DNA of 7,179 nt, taken from the NCBI GenBank assembly GCA_023145975.1, contig JAGLCZ010000481.1:1-7179 (forward strand), read 5' to 3'. Every line of letters begins with the position of its first letter. Position 1 is the first letter of the stretch. The position numbers and the translations under genes are program-made. This DNA is from Candidatus Hydrogenedentota bacterium (lineage in GTDB: Bacteria > Hydrogenedentota > Hydrogenedentia > Hydrogenedentales > CAITNO01). Shown one piece after another: positions 1 through 5,181 of this stretch. The notes under the pieces are model-generated. The model was not told the origin of the DNA, searched no databases, and saw only the letters and a list, made by a program, of their open reading frames with translations.

Positions 1-83
1 TCAATTTCCGCAATAGCTGGCTTAAAATTAGCTGCTAACTTCCCTTCAAATACAGTCCCAAGTGTAACAGTTCTCTCCGCCAT
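1..83 (-). CDS. Probable tail tape measure protein, N-terminal fragment
   Basis: Only the first 27 codons are present and the frame stays open to the window edge. The protein begins MAERTVTLGTVFEGKLAANF. The ATG at 83-81 is preceded by GAGG (92-89) with a 5-nt spacer, a good ribosome site. The call rests mainly on position: the gene directly after the G/GT tail assembly chaperones in siphovirus clusters is almost always the tape measure protein, which sets tail length and is threaded through the tube. The opening, a short beta-like stretch followed by residues that could begin a helix, resembles the starts of many tape measure proteins, but 27 residues cannot prove the family. It starts 25 nt after the stop of the frameshifted chaperone. 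Confidence 0.6.
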   Translation of the reverse strand, partial: MAERTVTLGTVFEGKLAANFKPAIAEI

Positions 84-108
84 TTTATCCTCATCAGGGG
101 GCCAACTG

Positions 109-854
109 CTATTGTCCTTTCACCCAATTGGAATGCTGTTGTTTCATTTTGGCGGTAAGCCCTTCCTTCGCTTCCGAGGAAAGATGCTCATAGTCTTTTG
201 GGTCGCCAAATTGTGGGAGAGTAGCAGCCTCCGAACTGGTATTGTCCGAAGGTTTATTATTATCTTTAATTTCAGCGCCGTGCAGACTGGCCTGAAACTT
301 ATAATCCGCAATACGATCAAGCTGCAATTCTGTGTACATAATCCCTATCTGGTGAGAGGTCAGCCCTCCTTCCAGATAAGGAAGGGTAAAATCTACAAGC
401 CTATATCCGTAGGCTCGACAAACGGCGAGGATGATGGACTCGTCCCGTATAGGCTCCCCATCTCCACAAACAGTTGTGTCCCCCGCTTGATAGGGTTTAG
501 AAAGTTCACTTCCATAACAATAGTGATAAATTCCATCAACTGCCCGGATGTTACAGCATCCATAAACTGTTTCCTGGTCTTACTGGTACACTTGGTTACG
601 AGTAGGGGGACGTTACTCTCAAGCACCTTAGACAATTCTGCAACGTAATCAACATCACTGGCTTCAACTTCTGCTTTCTCCGCAGCGACTGCCATATCTT
701 GTGACACTTGCTTAATTGAGAGCAACACTTTACTACCAATGATTTTCTGATCGTTATACGTCAATGGGTAAATTACGATTGTTTCCGGGTCGCGTGTCCC
801 CAATAACATTTCACGAATTTCTGGATTGAGTAGCTGTTCAACTTGGTCTGACAT
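109..854 (-). CDS. Tail assembly chaperone, -1 frameshift fusion product (GT-type), about 248 aa
   Basis: This is the predicted long form of the chaperone gene. It is read in the first frame from the ATG at 854 to codon 121 (Pro, 494-492), then in the -1 frame from 492 to the TAG at 111-109. The -1 frame is open from just below a TAA at 582-580 down to 109, so it overlaps the end of the short form and runs well past it. The extension adds 127 residues and looks like real protein: it contains RDESIILAVCRAYGYRLVDF, then an LTSHQIGIMYTELQLDRIAD segment, then a polar, charged tail. In lambda and many siphophages the G and GT products coat the tape measure protein and recruit tube subunits during tail assembly. 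The 76-codon piece from an internal ATG at 339 is the C-terminal end of this fusion and is unlikely to be a separate gene. The exact slip point is inferred. Confidence 0.75.
393..854 (-). CDS. Tail assembly chaperone, unshifted form (G-type), 153 aa
   Basis: The protein has 153 residues, typical of gpG-like chaperones, and lies between the major tail tube gene and the tape measure gene. The ATG at 854-852 has a strong AAGGAG site (866-861) with a 6-nt spacer. The N-terminal part (about residues 1-50) has the short acidic opening followed by a beta-type stretch (ETIVIYPLTYNDQKIIGSKV) common in these proteins. Residues 75-120 are helical in character and include KTRKQFMDAVTSGQLMEFI. After residue 121 the zero-frame tail becomes Ser/Pro-rich (GTSPSSSPFVEPTD), while the -1 frame over the same bases looks conserved. 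This suggests that the last 30 or so residues are shaped by overprinting. Assignment rests on length, position and the frameshift arrangement rather than on strong sequence recognition. Confidence 0.75.
   Translation of the reverse strand: MSDQVEQLLNPEIREMLLGTRDPETIVIYPLTYNDQKIIGSKVLLSIKQVSQDMAVAAEKAEVEASDVDYVAELSKVLESNVPLLVTKCTSKTRKQFMDAVTSGQLMEFITIVMEVNFLNPIKRGTQLFVEMGSLYGTSPSSSPFVEPTDIGL
492..498 (-). promoter_or_regulatory. Candidate -1 ribosomal frameshift heptamer A AAC CCT
   Basis: Read on the minus strand, the bases are AAACCCT, and the zero-frame codons are AAC (497-495, Asn120) and CCT (494-492, Pro121). This fits the X XXY YYZ rule: after slipping back one base the two tRNAs would face AAA and CCC and keep their first two pairs. 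The shift leads directly into the open -1 frame. A perfect 5-bp stem with a 4-nt loop (CACAA/TTGTG, 478-465) begins 13 nt downstream, farther than is usual for a stimulator. A second possible slip point is the G5 run at 484-480 (CGG GGG ACA), where only the P-site codon re-pairs well. Confidence 0.6.
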
Positions 855-860
855 TACGAT

Positions 861-866
861 CTCCTT
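861..866 (-). promoter_or_regulatory. Shine-Dalgarno site of the tail assembly chaperone gene
   Basis: AAGGAG on the minus strand, 6 nt before the ATG at 854, fixes the start of the chaperone gene. It lies after the hairpin at 911-883, outside the stem, so the hairpin would not mask it. Confidence 0.8.
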
Positions 867-882
867 AATTGGTTATGAGCAA

Positions 883-911
883 CACAGTGCAGGTGAGTGG
901 CCTGCACTGTG
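883..911 (-). terminator. 11-bp hairpin after the tail tube gene (attenuator, terminator or RNA-stabilising stem)
   Basis: A perfect inverted repeat, CACAGTGCAGG (911-901) pairing with CCTGCACTGTG (893-883), encloses a 7-nt loop. It starts 14 nt after the tube stop codon and ends 28 nt before the chaperone ATG. No U-tract follows on the minus strand; the next bases are TTGCTCATAACC. A classical strong Rho-independent terminator is therefore not supported. A partial terminator or a 3' end stabiliser that sets the high tube-to-chaperone ratio is plausible. The structure is seen directly; the function is inferred. Confidence 0.65.
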
Positions 912-925
912 CTACTCGAACTTAC

Positions 926-1828
926 TTATCCAAAAACGATAACGCCAAGGGACTGTCCATCCCAAGCAGCATCTCCGCCGGATACTTCTGCATCAGCACG
1001 CTTGGCCTCAAAAGTAATAGGCACTCCAGCAGCCTCTTCTTTCTGCAAGTCAAGCTCAGTTGAAGCGGCAACCTGACAACGCGGAAAGATGATTGTCAGT
1101 GTATTGCTACCATTGGGGTAGGTATACACGGCTTCCATCCGCACGTATTCAGGAGCAACGCGACTACCAATTCCAATAGTCCCAGAATGCGCATTTGCAT
1201 AAGCATTCGTGCCCGAAACAGCGGCAACCGTGCTAAAAGAATACGTATCATCTGATGCCCACGTACCGGTAAAATACGCCGCCGGAATACTAAAATAAGG
1301 GTTGCCCCCATTATCAGGAGCGCACTCACTGGACAAATTAGCCGCATCAACGATATGCCCGGTCACACTGCCAAATACGGAAAAAGCAGTCGCTCCAGTA
1401 AACACACAAGTGTATGTTTCACTGACAACGCCACCAGCATCCGTGACAGCAAGTGATTTTGCGCCATCTACGGTACCTGCGGATGACACTTTGGTGCCAG
1501 CAGCGATTGAGGCGCTGATGTCCGCAAGCGGGTCAACGCCATTGGCAAGGGCAAGGTTGTAAGGGGTAATCTCATTGAAAGTACACTCCAAGGCGGCAGT
1601 TTCTTTCATTGGGATACTCAAATCTTCCATTGCCGGAAAACCTGACTCAAATTTGTACCAATCAATATTTCCGACGTACTTTGTGTTTGCCAGTGCGCCA
1701 ATTGACGCGCTTGACGCTAACACTGAGGTAGCTGTCGCAATATTGGAAAGGGAGTTCCCCACCCGAATCTGAGCGAGACCTAAAGCAATAGTGCTACTGT
1801 CTCTGGTTAAGGGGCCAGTACTAGCCAT
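926..1828 (-). CDS. Major tail tube protein, 300 aa
   Basis: This is the subunit that polymerises into the tail tube. The ATG at 1828 has a GGAGGA site with a 7-nt spacer, and the hairpin after the stop suggests high expression. The N-terminal part (1-60) carries LTRDSSTIALGLAQIRVG and YVGNIDWYKFESGFP. Residues 62-97 (FPAMEDLSIPMKETAALECTFNEITPYNLALANG) have the pattern seen in many siphophage tube proteins. The C-terminal part (about 228-300) contains a beta-rich stretch ending in GVPITFEAKRADAEVSGGDA, the typical closing strands. Between them, residues about 110-225 are Gly/Ser/Thr/Ala-rich and beta-like, including SETYTCVFTGATAFSVFGSV, and look like an inserted domain that could project from the tube. 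Two Cys (141 and 169) lie in this part. It sits between a terminator/zinc-finger pair and the chaperone gene, the expected place. I am confident of the role but cannot name the closest family member. Confidence 0.85.
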   Translation of the reverse strand: MASTGPLTRDSSTIALGLAQIRVGNSLSNIATATSVLASSASIGALANTKYVGNIDWYKFESGFPAMEDLSIPMKETAALECTFNEITPYNLALANGVDPLADISASIAAGTKVSSAGTVDGAKSLAVTDAGGVVSETYTCVFTGATAFSVFGSVTGHIVDAANLSSECAPDNGGNPYFSIPAAYFTGTWASDDTYSFSTVAAVSGTNAYANAHSGTIGIGSRVAPEYVRMEAVYTYPNGSNTLTIIFPRCQVAASTELDLQKEEAAGVPITFEAKRADAEVSGGDAAWDGQSLGVIVFG

Positions 1829-1835
1829 AATAATA

Positions 1836-1841
1836 TCCTCC
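1836..1841 (-). promoter_or_regulatory. Strong ribosome-binding site of the tail tube gene
   Basis: GGAGGA followed by TATTATT and the ATG (minus strand). The 7-nt AT-only spacer matches those before the capsid and decoration genes. It decides the start at 1828. Confidence 0.8.
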
Positions 1842-1901
1842 GTAAAATTAATGTTTCATAAATAACACGACGACGACTATTCGGGGAATCCGATTGTATT
1901 C

Positions 1902-2105
1902 CTATTTAGAACCACCGGGAAAGAATGTAACTTCATTCCAGTGCTTACAACTTTTCCGCAAACACCGCATTTTCACTGCCCCCGCAATTAACATTTCAAC
2001 TGGAGGCTCTGGCAGACCACCAAAACTAAATCGCAGTAAACCATTCGGCATTCGTTCAATTAATTTCTTTCCACACTTTTCACAGTGAATAAATAGCTTG
2101 CTCAT
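1902..2105 (-). CDS. Small zinc-finger protein between tail terminator and tail tube genes, 67 aa
   Basis: The protein has a CxxC pair (C8, C11, in HCEKCGKK) and a second pair C48-x4-C53 followed by H55 (RCLRKSCKHWN), spaced so that one zinc ion could be held in a ribbon or treble-clef fold. Between the pairs, FGGLPEPPVEML is probably a loop. The layout resembles the small Com-type zinc proteins of phages (Com of phage Mu activates translation of a DNA methylase), but here the neighbour is a structural gene, so that role cannot be transferred. Proteins of this type may bind RNA or nucleic acid. The start ATG lies 4 nt after the upstream stop and has only a weak site (TTTAAGAAT), which points to translational coupling. 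The zinc-site call is fairly firm; the function is unknown. Confidence 0.6.
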   Translation of the reverse strand: MSKLFIHCEKCGKKLIERMPNGLLRFSFGGLPEPPVEMLIAGAVKMRCLRKSCKHWNEVTFFPGGSK

Positions 2106-2109
2106 ATTC

Positions 2110-2586
2110 TTAAATTACCGTTCCCCATCGTAAAGAAAAAGAAATCCCTTTTACTTTTGTCCCGTCGGATGTGAGTTGCTGAATACCTTCCATAATATCT
2201 GTTACCATCATCCCCCCAACTGCTGTCCATGTGGCAGGATTAGCATTTGTGGAGTTGTAAAGTGTAATCCGCTGTGTTGTATCCGTCTTTGTTGGGTCTG
2301 TAATATTCTCTATTAAAGTATCCGTCAACTTGGACAGCGCAATACCTTCTGTGTCATTTCTGGTACAGCAGTTAACTTCTAAGACATTTGTGGACAGATA
2401 GCTCCTGCGAAACTGCCCAAAATTAATAACAAACCACTCTGTAACCGTGCGATCTCGCACCTCTTCGTACAAAATAGTCTTATCAAATAAAACAATCTTG
2501 CCAGCACCGGTCACTAAAGTATCAATAAAATACTTTTTAATGGAAGACCGAAAATAAAACTCAGAGGCTGTCGGGTCGAGACTCAT
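2110..2586 (-). CDS. Putative tail terminator / tail-completion protein, 158 aa
   Basis: Length and place, between the gp10-like gene and the tube gene, fit the tail terminator that caps the tube and joins it to the neck. The N-terminal part has a helix-like opening (FYFRSSIKKYFIDTLV, 11-26). A likely beta core follows, with EEVRDRTVTEWFVINFG (41-57) and RSYLSTNVLEVNCCTRNDTE (61-80). After that come a helix (IALSKLTDTLIENI, 82-95) and terminal strands ending KGISFSLRWG. A central WFVINFG-type strand followed by a second strand and a helix is common in terminators of the lambda gpU / SPP1 gp17.1 type, which is the basis for the call. The ATG at 2586 is preceded by AAGGG with a workable spacer, and the gene overlaps the upstream small gene by 26 nt. 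Sequence recognition is moderate. Confidence 0.55.
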   Translation of the reverse strand: MSLDPTASEFYFRSSIKKYFIDTLVTGAGKIVLFDKTILYEEVRDRTVTEWFVINFGQFRRSYLSTNVLEVNCCTRNDTEGIALSKLTDTLIENITDPTKTDTTQRITLYNSTNANPATWTAVGGMMVTDIMEGIQQLTSDGTKVKGISFSLRWGTVI

Positions 2587-2785
2587 CTGCTACCCTTGTA
2601 TGTAAATCCTGCAAGATATTAAAAAACGTATTAGTAAAATAATCTACGTGTGCTGCTTCTTCTGGAACCGTATCCTCAAAAACAACCGTGCTGTGTTGCA
2701 GACAAAATAGAATACTCTCAATCTCTTCCAAAGTAAATTCAGTGATAATTGAAATGTTTTTTGGAATGATATCGACTACTTTCAT
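2561..2785 (-). CDS. Small acidic protein of unknown function, 74 aa
   Basis: I do not recognise this protein. It is acidic and mostly hydrophobic/helical, with FTLEEIESILFCLQHSTVVF (17-36) and YFTNTFFNILQDLHTRV (49-65), and has no membrane segment or signal peptide. I chose the ATG at 2785-2783 because it forms an ATGA overlap with the TGA of the gp10-like gene (2784-2782), with GGAG just upstream; a TTG three codons earlier (2794) is possible but less likely. It overlaps the next gene by 26 nt at its 3' end. Its coupling on both sides suggests a role in neck or tail completion, possibly as a small partner of one of its neighbours. Confidence 0.6.
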   Translation of the reverse strand: MKVVDIIPKNISIITEFTLEEIESILFCLQHSTVVFEDTVPEEAAHVDYFTNTFFNILQDLHTRVADESRPDSL

Positions 2786-3330
2786 TTTCTCCAACCCTTT
2801 TTCAGTGCAGAAACAGCTTTAGTTAAATGCTTCTGATATCCGTTTGCTTCGTACTCAAGTGCAGTGGGCCAAAATAACGGTCTAGCGGCAATATGCTGTG
2901 ATTTCCCATTCTGCATCCAATCCGCCCCATTTTCTAACGCCATTGCGTATTTCAGTATTGAAGTGGCTGATGTTCGTCCATAACTTTTATGCCCTGAATC
3001 CATAATACTTGCGGGGATTGTCCCTGCAAACGCAGTGGGCGAAATTTGAATAGACTGAATTGACCTATGTAAATCTCCACTTAAATGCCAAAATGTTTTC
3101 GCGGAAGGGTAATGAATCCCTTTCCATACTGTGTATACTTTTCCTAAAGACTTAAAAGGAAACGCAAAATTCTGTGTAATTATCTTCTGTTTCACCAGCG
3201 CAACGTACTCAAGAGAGCAAAGTGCCGGAATTTGTTTAGAGTGGGTCTGTGCCGCTTTCAGAACCCTTTGCAGATTGTTGCGGAGCTTCTTCACTCCGCT
3301 TAAACGTACAGTAATCCCCCCGCGTGCCAT
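2782..3330 (-). CDS. HK97 gp10-like neck / tail-completion protein, 182 aa
   Basis: The N-terminal part (ITVRLSGVKKLRNNLQRVLK, 6-25) shows the strand followed by a Leu/Lys-rich helix that opens HK97 gp10-type and related virion morphogenesis proteins. The C-terminal part has the family-like signature of KYAMALENGAD (127-137) followed by IAARPLFWPTALE (147-159), matching the usual 'Y..xLExG...ARPFxxPA' pattern. The central region contains WHLSGDLHRSIQ (81-92), where others often have a similar 'TG.L..SI' stretch. Such proteins act at the head-tail junction or in tail completion. The ATG at 3330 is preferred over a TTG two codons upstream (3336), though neither has an ideal ribosome site; coupling to the upstream gene, which it overlaps by 95 nt, is likely. 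It ends in an ATGA overlap with the next gene. Confidence 0.7.
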   Translation of the reverse strand: MARGGITVRLSGVKKLRNNLQRVLKAAQTHSKQIPALCSLEYVALVKQKIITQNFAFPFKSLGKVYTVWKGIHYPSAKTFWHLSGDLHRSIQSIQISPTAFAGTIPASIMDSGHKSYGRTSATSILKYAMALENGADWMQNGKSQHIAARPLFWPTALEYEANGYQKHLTKAVSALKKGWRK

Positions 3331-3745
3331 GCTCAAATACCCATCCGTCTAAAATTCGCAGTACATTTAATCCCGGTGTGTCTGGCTGCATTGCGGTTAA
3401 CGAAAGCGCCGTACCCCGTCTATACATCCGTATCGACTCAGCAATACGTGGGGTGTCCTCTGTTTTCTGTAAACAACAAAACCGGTATGCATCAACCGCC
3501 TGCTCTTCCATCATTGGCTGAATCGCATCAATAAAAGTTTTGTCTAAAGTTTCCCATTCATATAAAATTAACGTCCAATCATCATTCGTAATAGCAAGGT
3601 GGTGCGCCGCTTCAATATGATTCTCAACAAAAAAAGTAGTTACCTCAACCGGCAGCACATCTACCGACTCCACTGTTTTCTTTGGAGAACCCTTACTATA
3701 CGCAGGGCAAATGATACACACCCCTAAATTATTCACGAGTATCAT
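3236..3745 (-). CDS. Unrecognised protein between stopper and neck genes, up to 169 aa
   Basis: I cannot assign a family. Counting from the ATG at 3745, residues 30-65 look like alternating beta strands (LPVEVTTFFVENHIEAAHHL, WTLILYEWE). The middle contains FIDAIQPMMEEQAVDAYRFC and the charged IAESIRMYRRG. The C-terminal part has LRILDGWVFEHGTR followed by a polar, probably disordered tail (SEEAPQQSAKGSESGTDPL) that overlaps the next gene. The start is uncertain. The ATG at 3745 lies right against GGAAG, whereas the GTG at 3736 has the same GGAAG at 9 nt; a TTG at 3757 is also in frame. Overlap with the upstream stop (3729) supports coupling. Position suggests a neck or head-tail connector accessory. 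The composition looks protein-like along its length, so I take it as a real gene. Confidence 0.65.
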   Translation of the reverse strand: MILVNNLGVCIICPAYSKGSPKKTVESVDVLPVEVTTFFVENHIEAAHHLAITNDDWTLILYEWETLDKTFIDAIQPMMEEQAVDAYRFCCLQKTEDTPRIAESIRMYRRGTALSLTAMQPDTPGLNVLRILDGWVFEHGTRGDYCTFKRSEEAPQQSAKGSESGTDPL

Positions 3746-4349
3746 CTTCCAATTCAACTACGGAAACACCCGGATACCGTCGATGAATTACAGCCGCCAC
3801 GCGGTACTGTTCGGACGTGCTATTAATAAGAATGCGATCATGCTCTTGCACCCCATAAACACTGGAGATAAATAACTCTTCTTTCTCTCCACGGGAAAAA
3901 CCAACATCATCATCAATGTCGCTTACATTCCCAAACAACGGTGCATAAAGTAACGCCTTCTGTGCAGAATGCTGTGCAACAAAAGACATGCTCGTATCGT
4001 ATCCAACAGTTGTGTTTGTGGCACGTAAAATATCAACTGTCACATTTGTCTTATACAAAACCGCCAAGTAGCGGATAATCTCATCTTCAAATAAATCAGG
4101 CGTATTGTTTACGCAGAGAAAGGACTCTCCCACAACGGATGTGACAATTACATCTCCGGGCTGTACCAACGTCGTCGATTTCAACACCGCTTCTAAAAAG
4201 TGCTCACGAACAAACGGTTTGGTAACTTGCCGATTCGGAGTATACGTAAAATATTCCGTCGCCGCACCGGTACTGACACCCGCACGTTCGGTCGTGAATG
4301 AGACACCGACCTCTGCGATTACATCAGCTATATCGCGATAAACGCTCAT
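3729..4349 (-). CDS. Putative head-closure (stopper) protein, 206 aa
   Basis: The gene follows the adaptor gene directly, and its ATG shares one base with that gene's stop (TAATG), so the two are translationally coupled. Residues 63-109 (QPGDVIVTSV, then FLCVNN, then FEDEIIRYLAVLYKTNVTVD) and 166-203 (VQEHDRILINSTSEQYRVAA, then GVSVVELEDD) each show the pattern GD/HDxI, short strands, xxV, and a final V-V-L strand. This is common in the small beta-barrel head-closure proteins that plug the portal/adaptor exit after DNA packaging. The usual single-domain stopper is about 100-130 residues, so this one is long and may contain two related beta domains. The call rests on position and on the second beta segment, with moderate confidence; a general head-tail connector role is safer than the exact stopper label. 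Confidence 0.55.
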   Translation of the reverse strand: MSVYRDIADVIAEVGVSFTTERAGVSTGAATEYFTYTPNRQVTKPFVREHFLEAVLKSTTLVQPGDVIVTSVVGESFLCVNNTPDLFEDEIIRYLAVLYKTNVTVDILRATNTTVGYDTSMSFVAQHSAQKALLYAPLFGNVSDIDDDVGFSRGEKEELFISSVYGVQEHDRILINSTSEQYRVAAVIHRRYPGVSVVELEDDTRE

Positions 4350-4822
4350 TATGACTGTTCATTAGGAAAGTGTTGGACTACATTTTCAGCATCATACGTA
4401 GTGTCTTCACCAGCGCCATTATATTGAAATCCTGCATCCACCTTCGTGCCCATTATTCCCGCCAGTGTATTACTATCGCCTAGCCCCAAAGCATCTAAGA
4501 ACTCTTCGGGGTGCTCCTCTAAAGCCTCTTTGAATAAATCATCCATTGTGGCAATGAGAGAAGAATAATGGTCAAACCTGTGTTGTAAATTAATCTGCTC
4601 ATACTTAAACTTGTGCGCACTCTCGGACATCAGGTAAAAGAATAAATGGCGTTTAGCCCGCTGCTTCGCCCAATACTCCTGAAAGCCGTTTGATAAATCA
4701 AAAGACCATCCAGTTTCACGAAGAGCATCCGACACGGCGTTGGTATAATCAACGTCTTCCAGATAATTAGAAAGCCCTTTCATTTCCTGTGTAAGCAATA
4801 CAATAAGTGCAGCAGAAGTCAT
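4349..4822 (-). CDS. Head-tail adaptor (connector) protein, 157 aa
   Basis: The helical core, residues about 27-107, carries a strong recognisable pattern: TNAVSDALRETGWSFDLSNG (27-46), then EYWAKQRAKRHLFFYLMSES (49-68), then AHKFKYEQINLQHRFDHYSS (69-88), then MDDLFKEALEEHPEEF. It reads like the four-helix adaptor that docks under the portal in siphophages (HK97 gp6 and relatives). The basic/aromatic stretch KQRAKRHLFFYL is the most characteristic part. The C-terminal 50 residues are Gly/Asn-rich and acidic and are probably an extended tail reaching the portal or stopper. The ATG at 4822 has a GGTGG site close upstream and begins 11 nt after the previous stop. No transmembrane segment or signal is present. 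Confidence 0.7.
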   Translation of the reverse strand: MTSAALIVLLTQEMKGLSNYLEDVDYTNAVSDALRETGWSFDLSNGFQEYWAKQRAKRHLFFYLMSESAHKFKYEQINLQHRFDHYSSLIATMDDLFKEALEEHPEEFLDALGLGDSNTLAGIMGTKVDAGFQYNGAGEDTTYDAENVVQHFPNEQS

Positions 4823-4833
4823 AAGCCACCAAA

Positions 4834-5115
4834 TTATTTAGTTACTTTCTTTTTTGATTTCATTCGTTTCATTCCAACTTTGGGCTTAGGCTCCGAAGTG
4901 GCTTGTTTTTCTGGTGTCGCTTCTTTTGCGGCAACGGCAGTCGGTGATTTTCTTGCTTGCCCGTACCGAATTTCCCACCGAAAGGGGTGCTCTTCCATAT
5001 CATCCAAAAGATGCTGGTCAAACGGAGGAAGCAATTCTTGTCCCCCGAATAAAACACCGGTGGTCGTCTTAATATTAAACCCCTTTATAGGGGTGGCACC
5101 CAGTACAATTTTCAT
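4834..5115 (-). CDS. Small protein with Lys-rich disordered tail after the capsid gene, 93 aa
   Basis: I do not recognise the family. The first half (residues 1-55) appears folded, with short strands (MKIVLGATPIKGFNIKTTTG) followed by DQHLLDDMEEHPFRWEIRYG. The second half (about 58-93) is Ala/Pro/Glu/Lys-rich and ends in a basic cluster (KRMKSKKKVTK), consistent with a flexible tail that could touch DNA or an acidic partner. The ATG at 5115 is fixed by AAGGAG (5126-5121) at 5 nt; an in-frame TTG at 5130 is less likely. Short genes in this spot, between capsid and adaptor, often encode minor head or head-completion proteins, but here that is only a positional inference. Confidence 0.65.
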   Translation of the reverse strand: MKIVLGATPIKGFNIKTTTGVLFGGQELLPPFDQHLLDDMEEHPFRWEIRYGQARKSPTAVAAKEATPEKQATSEPKPKVGMKRMKSKKKVTK

Positions 5116-5120
5116 CTTAT

Positions 5121-5126
5121 CTCCTT
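5121..5126 (-). promoter_or_regulatory. Shine-Dalgarno site of the small Lys-rich protein gene
   Basis: AAGGAG, 5 nt before the ATG at 5115, decides that start over the TTG at 5130. It begins 4 nt after the base of the hairpin at 5158-5131, so the stem could influence ribosome access. Confidence 0.75.
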
Positions 5127-5130
5127 GCAA

Positions 5131-5158
5131 GTGCCGCAGGGTTTTACCCCCACGGCAC
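5131..5158 (-). terminator. Stem-loop after the major capsid gene (attenuator, terminator or RNA-stabilising stem)
   Basis: On the minus strand, GTGCCGTGGGG (5158-5148) pairs with CCCTGCGGCAC (5141-5131) to give an 11-bp stem with two G-U pairs and a 6-nt loop (GTAAAA). It begins 23 nt after the capsid stop codon. No U-tract follows (next bases TTGCAAGGAG). Its place and size parallel the hairpin after the tail tube gene. Function is inferred: it may reduce read-through from the very abundant capsid message, or protect its 3' end. Confidence 0.6.
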
Positions 5159-5181
5159 CGCCTAGAATCGCAAAAGCTGAC

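Noticed and set aside
109..339. A separate small gene starting at the ATG at 339
   Set aside because: The frame continues open upstream to 579 with protein-like sequence, and no Shine-Dalgarno site is apparent before 339. It is better read as the C-terminal end of the frameshifted chaperone.
112..648. A 178-codon plus-strand open frame over the chaperone region
   Set aside because: It is antisense to the overlapping G and GT coding frames and resembles no protein I know; the two constrained minus-strand frames explain the lack of stops.
1096..1350. An 84-codon minus-strand frame inside the tail tube gene
   Set aside because: It lies wholly within the tube gene in another frame, with repetitive Leu/Arg composition and no convincing ribosome site.
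1842..1901. A possible promoter in the gap before the tail tube gene
   Set aside because: The gap is AT-rich, but I see no convincing -35/-10 pair with proper spacing. Expression from the upstream late operon plus a strong ribosome site is sufficient.
1885..1902. A short inverted repeat (GGAAT / ATTCC, 8-nt loop) before the tail tube gene
   Set aside because: The stem has only 5 AT-rich pairs with a large loop, and it overlaps the zinc-finger gene stop. It is too weak to call a terminator or operator without conservation.
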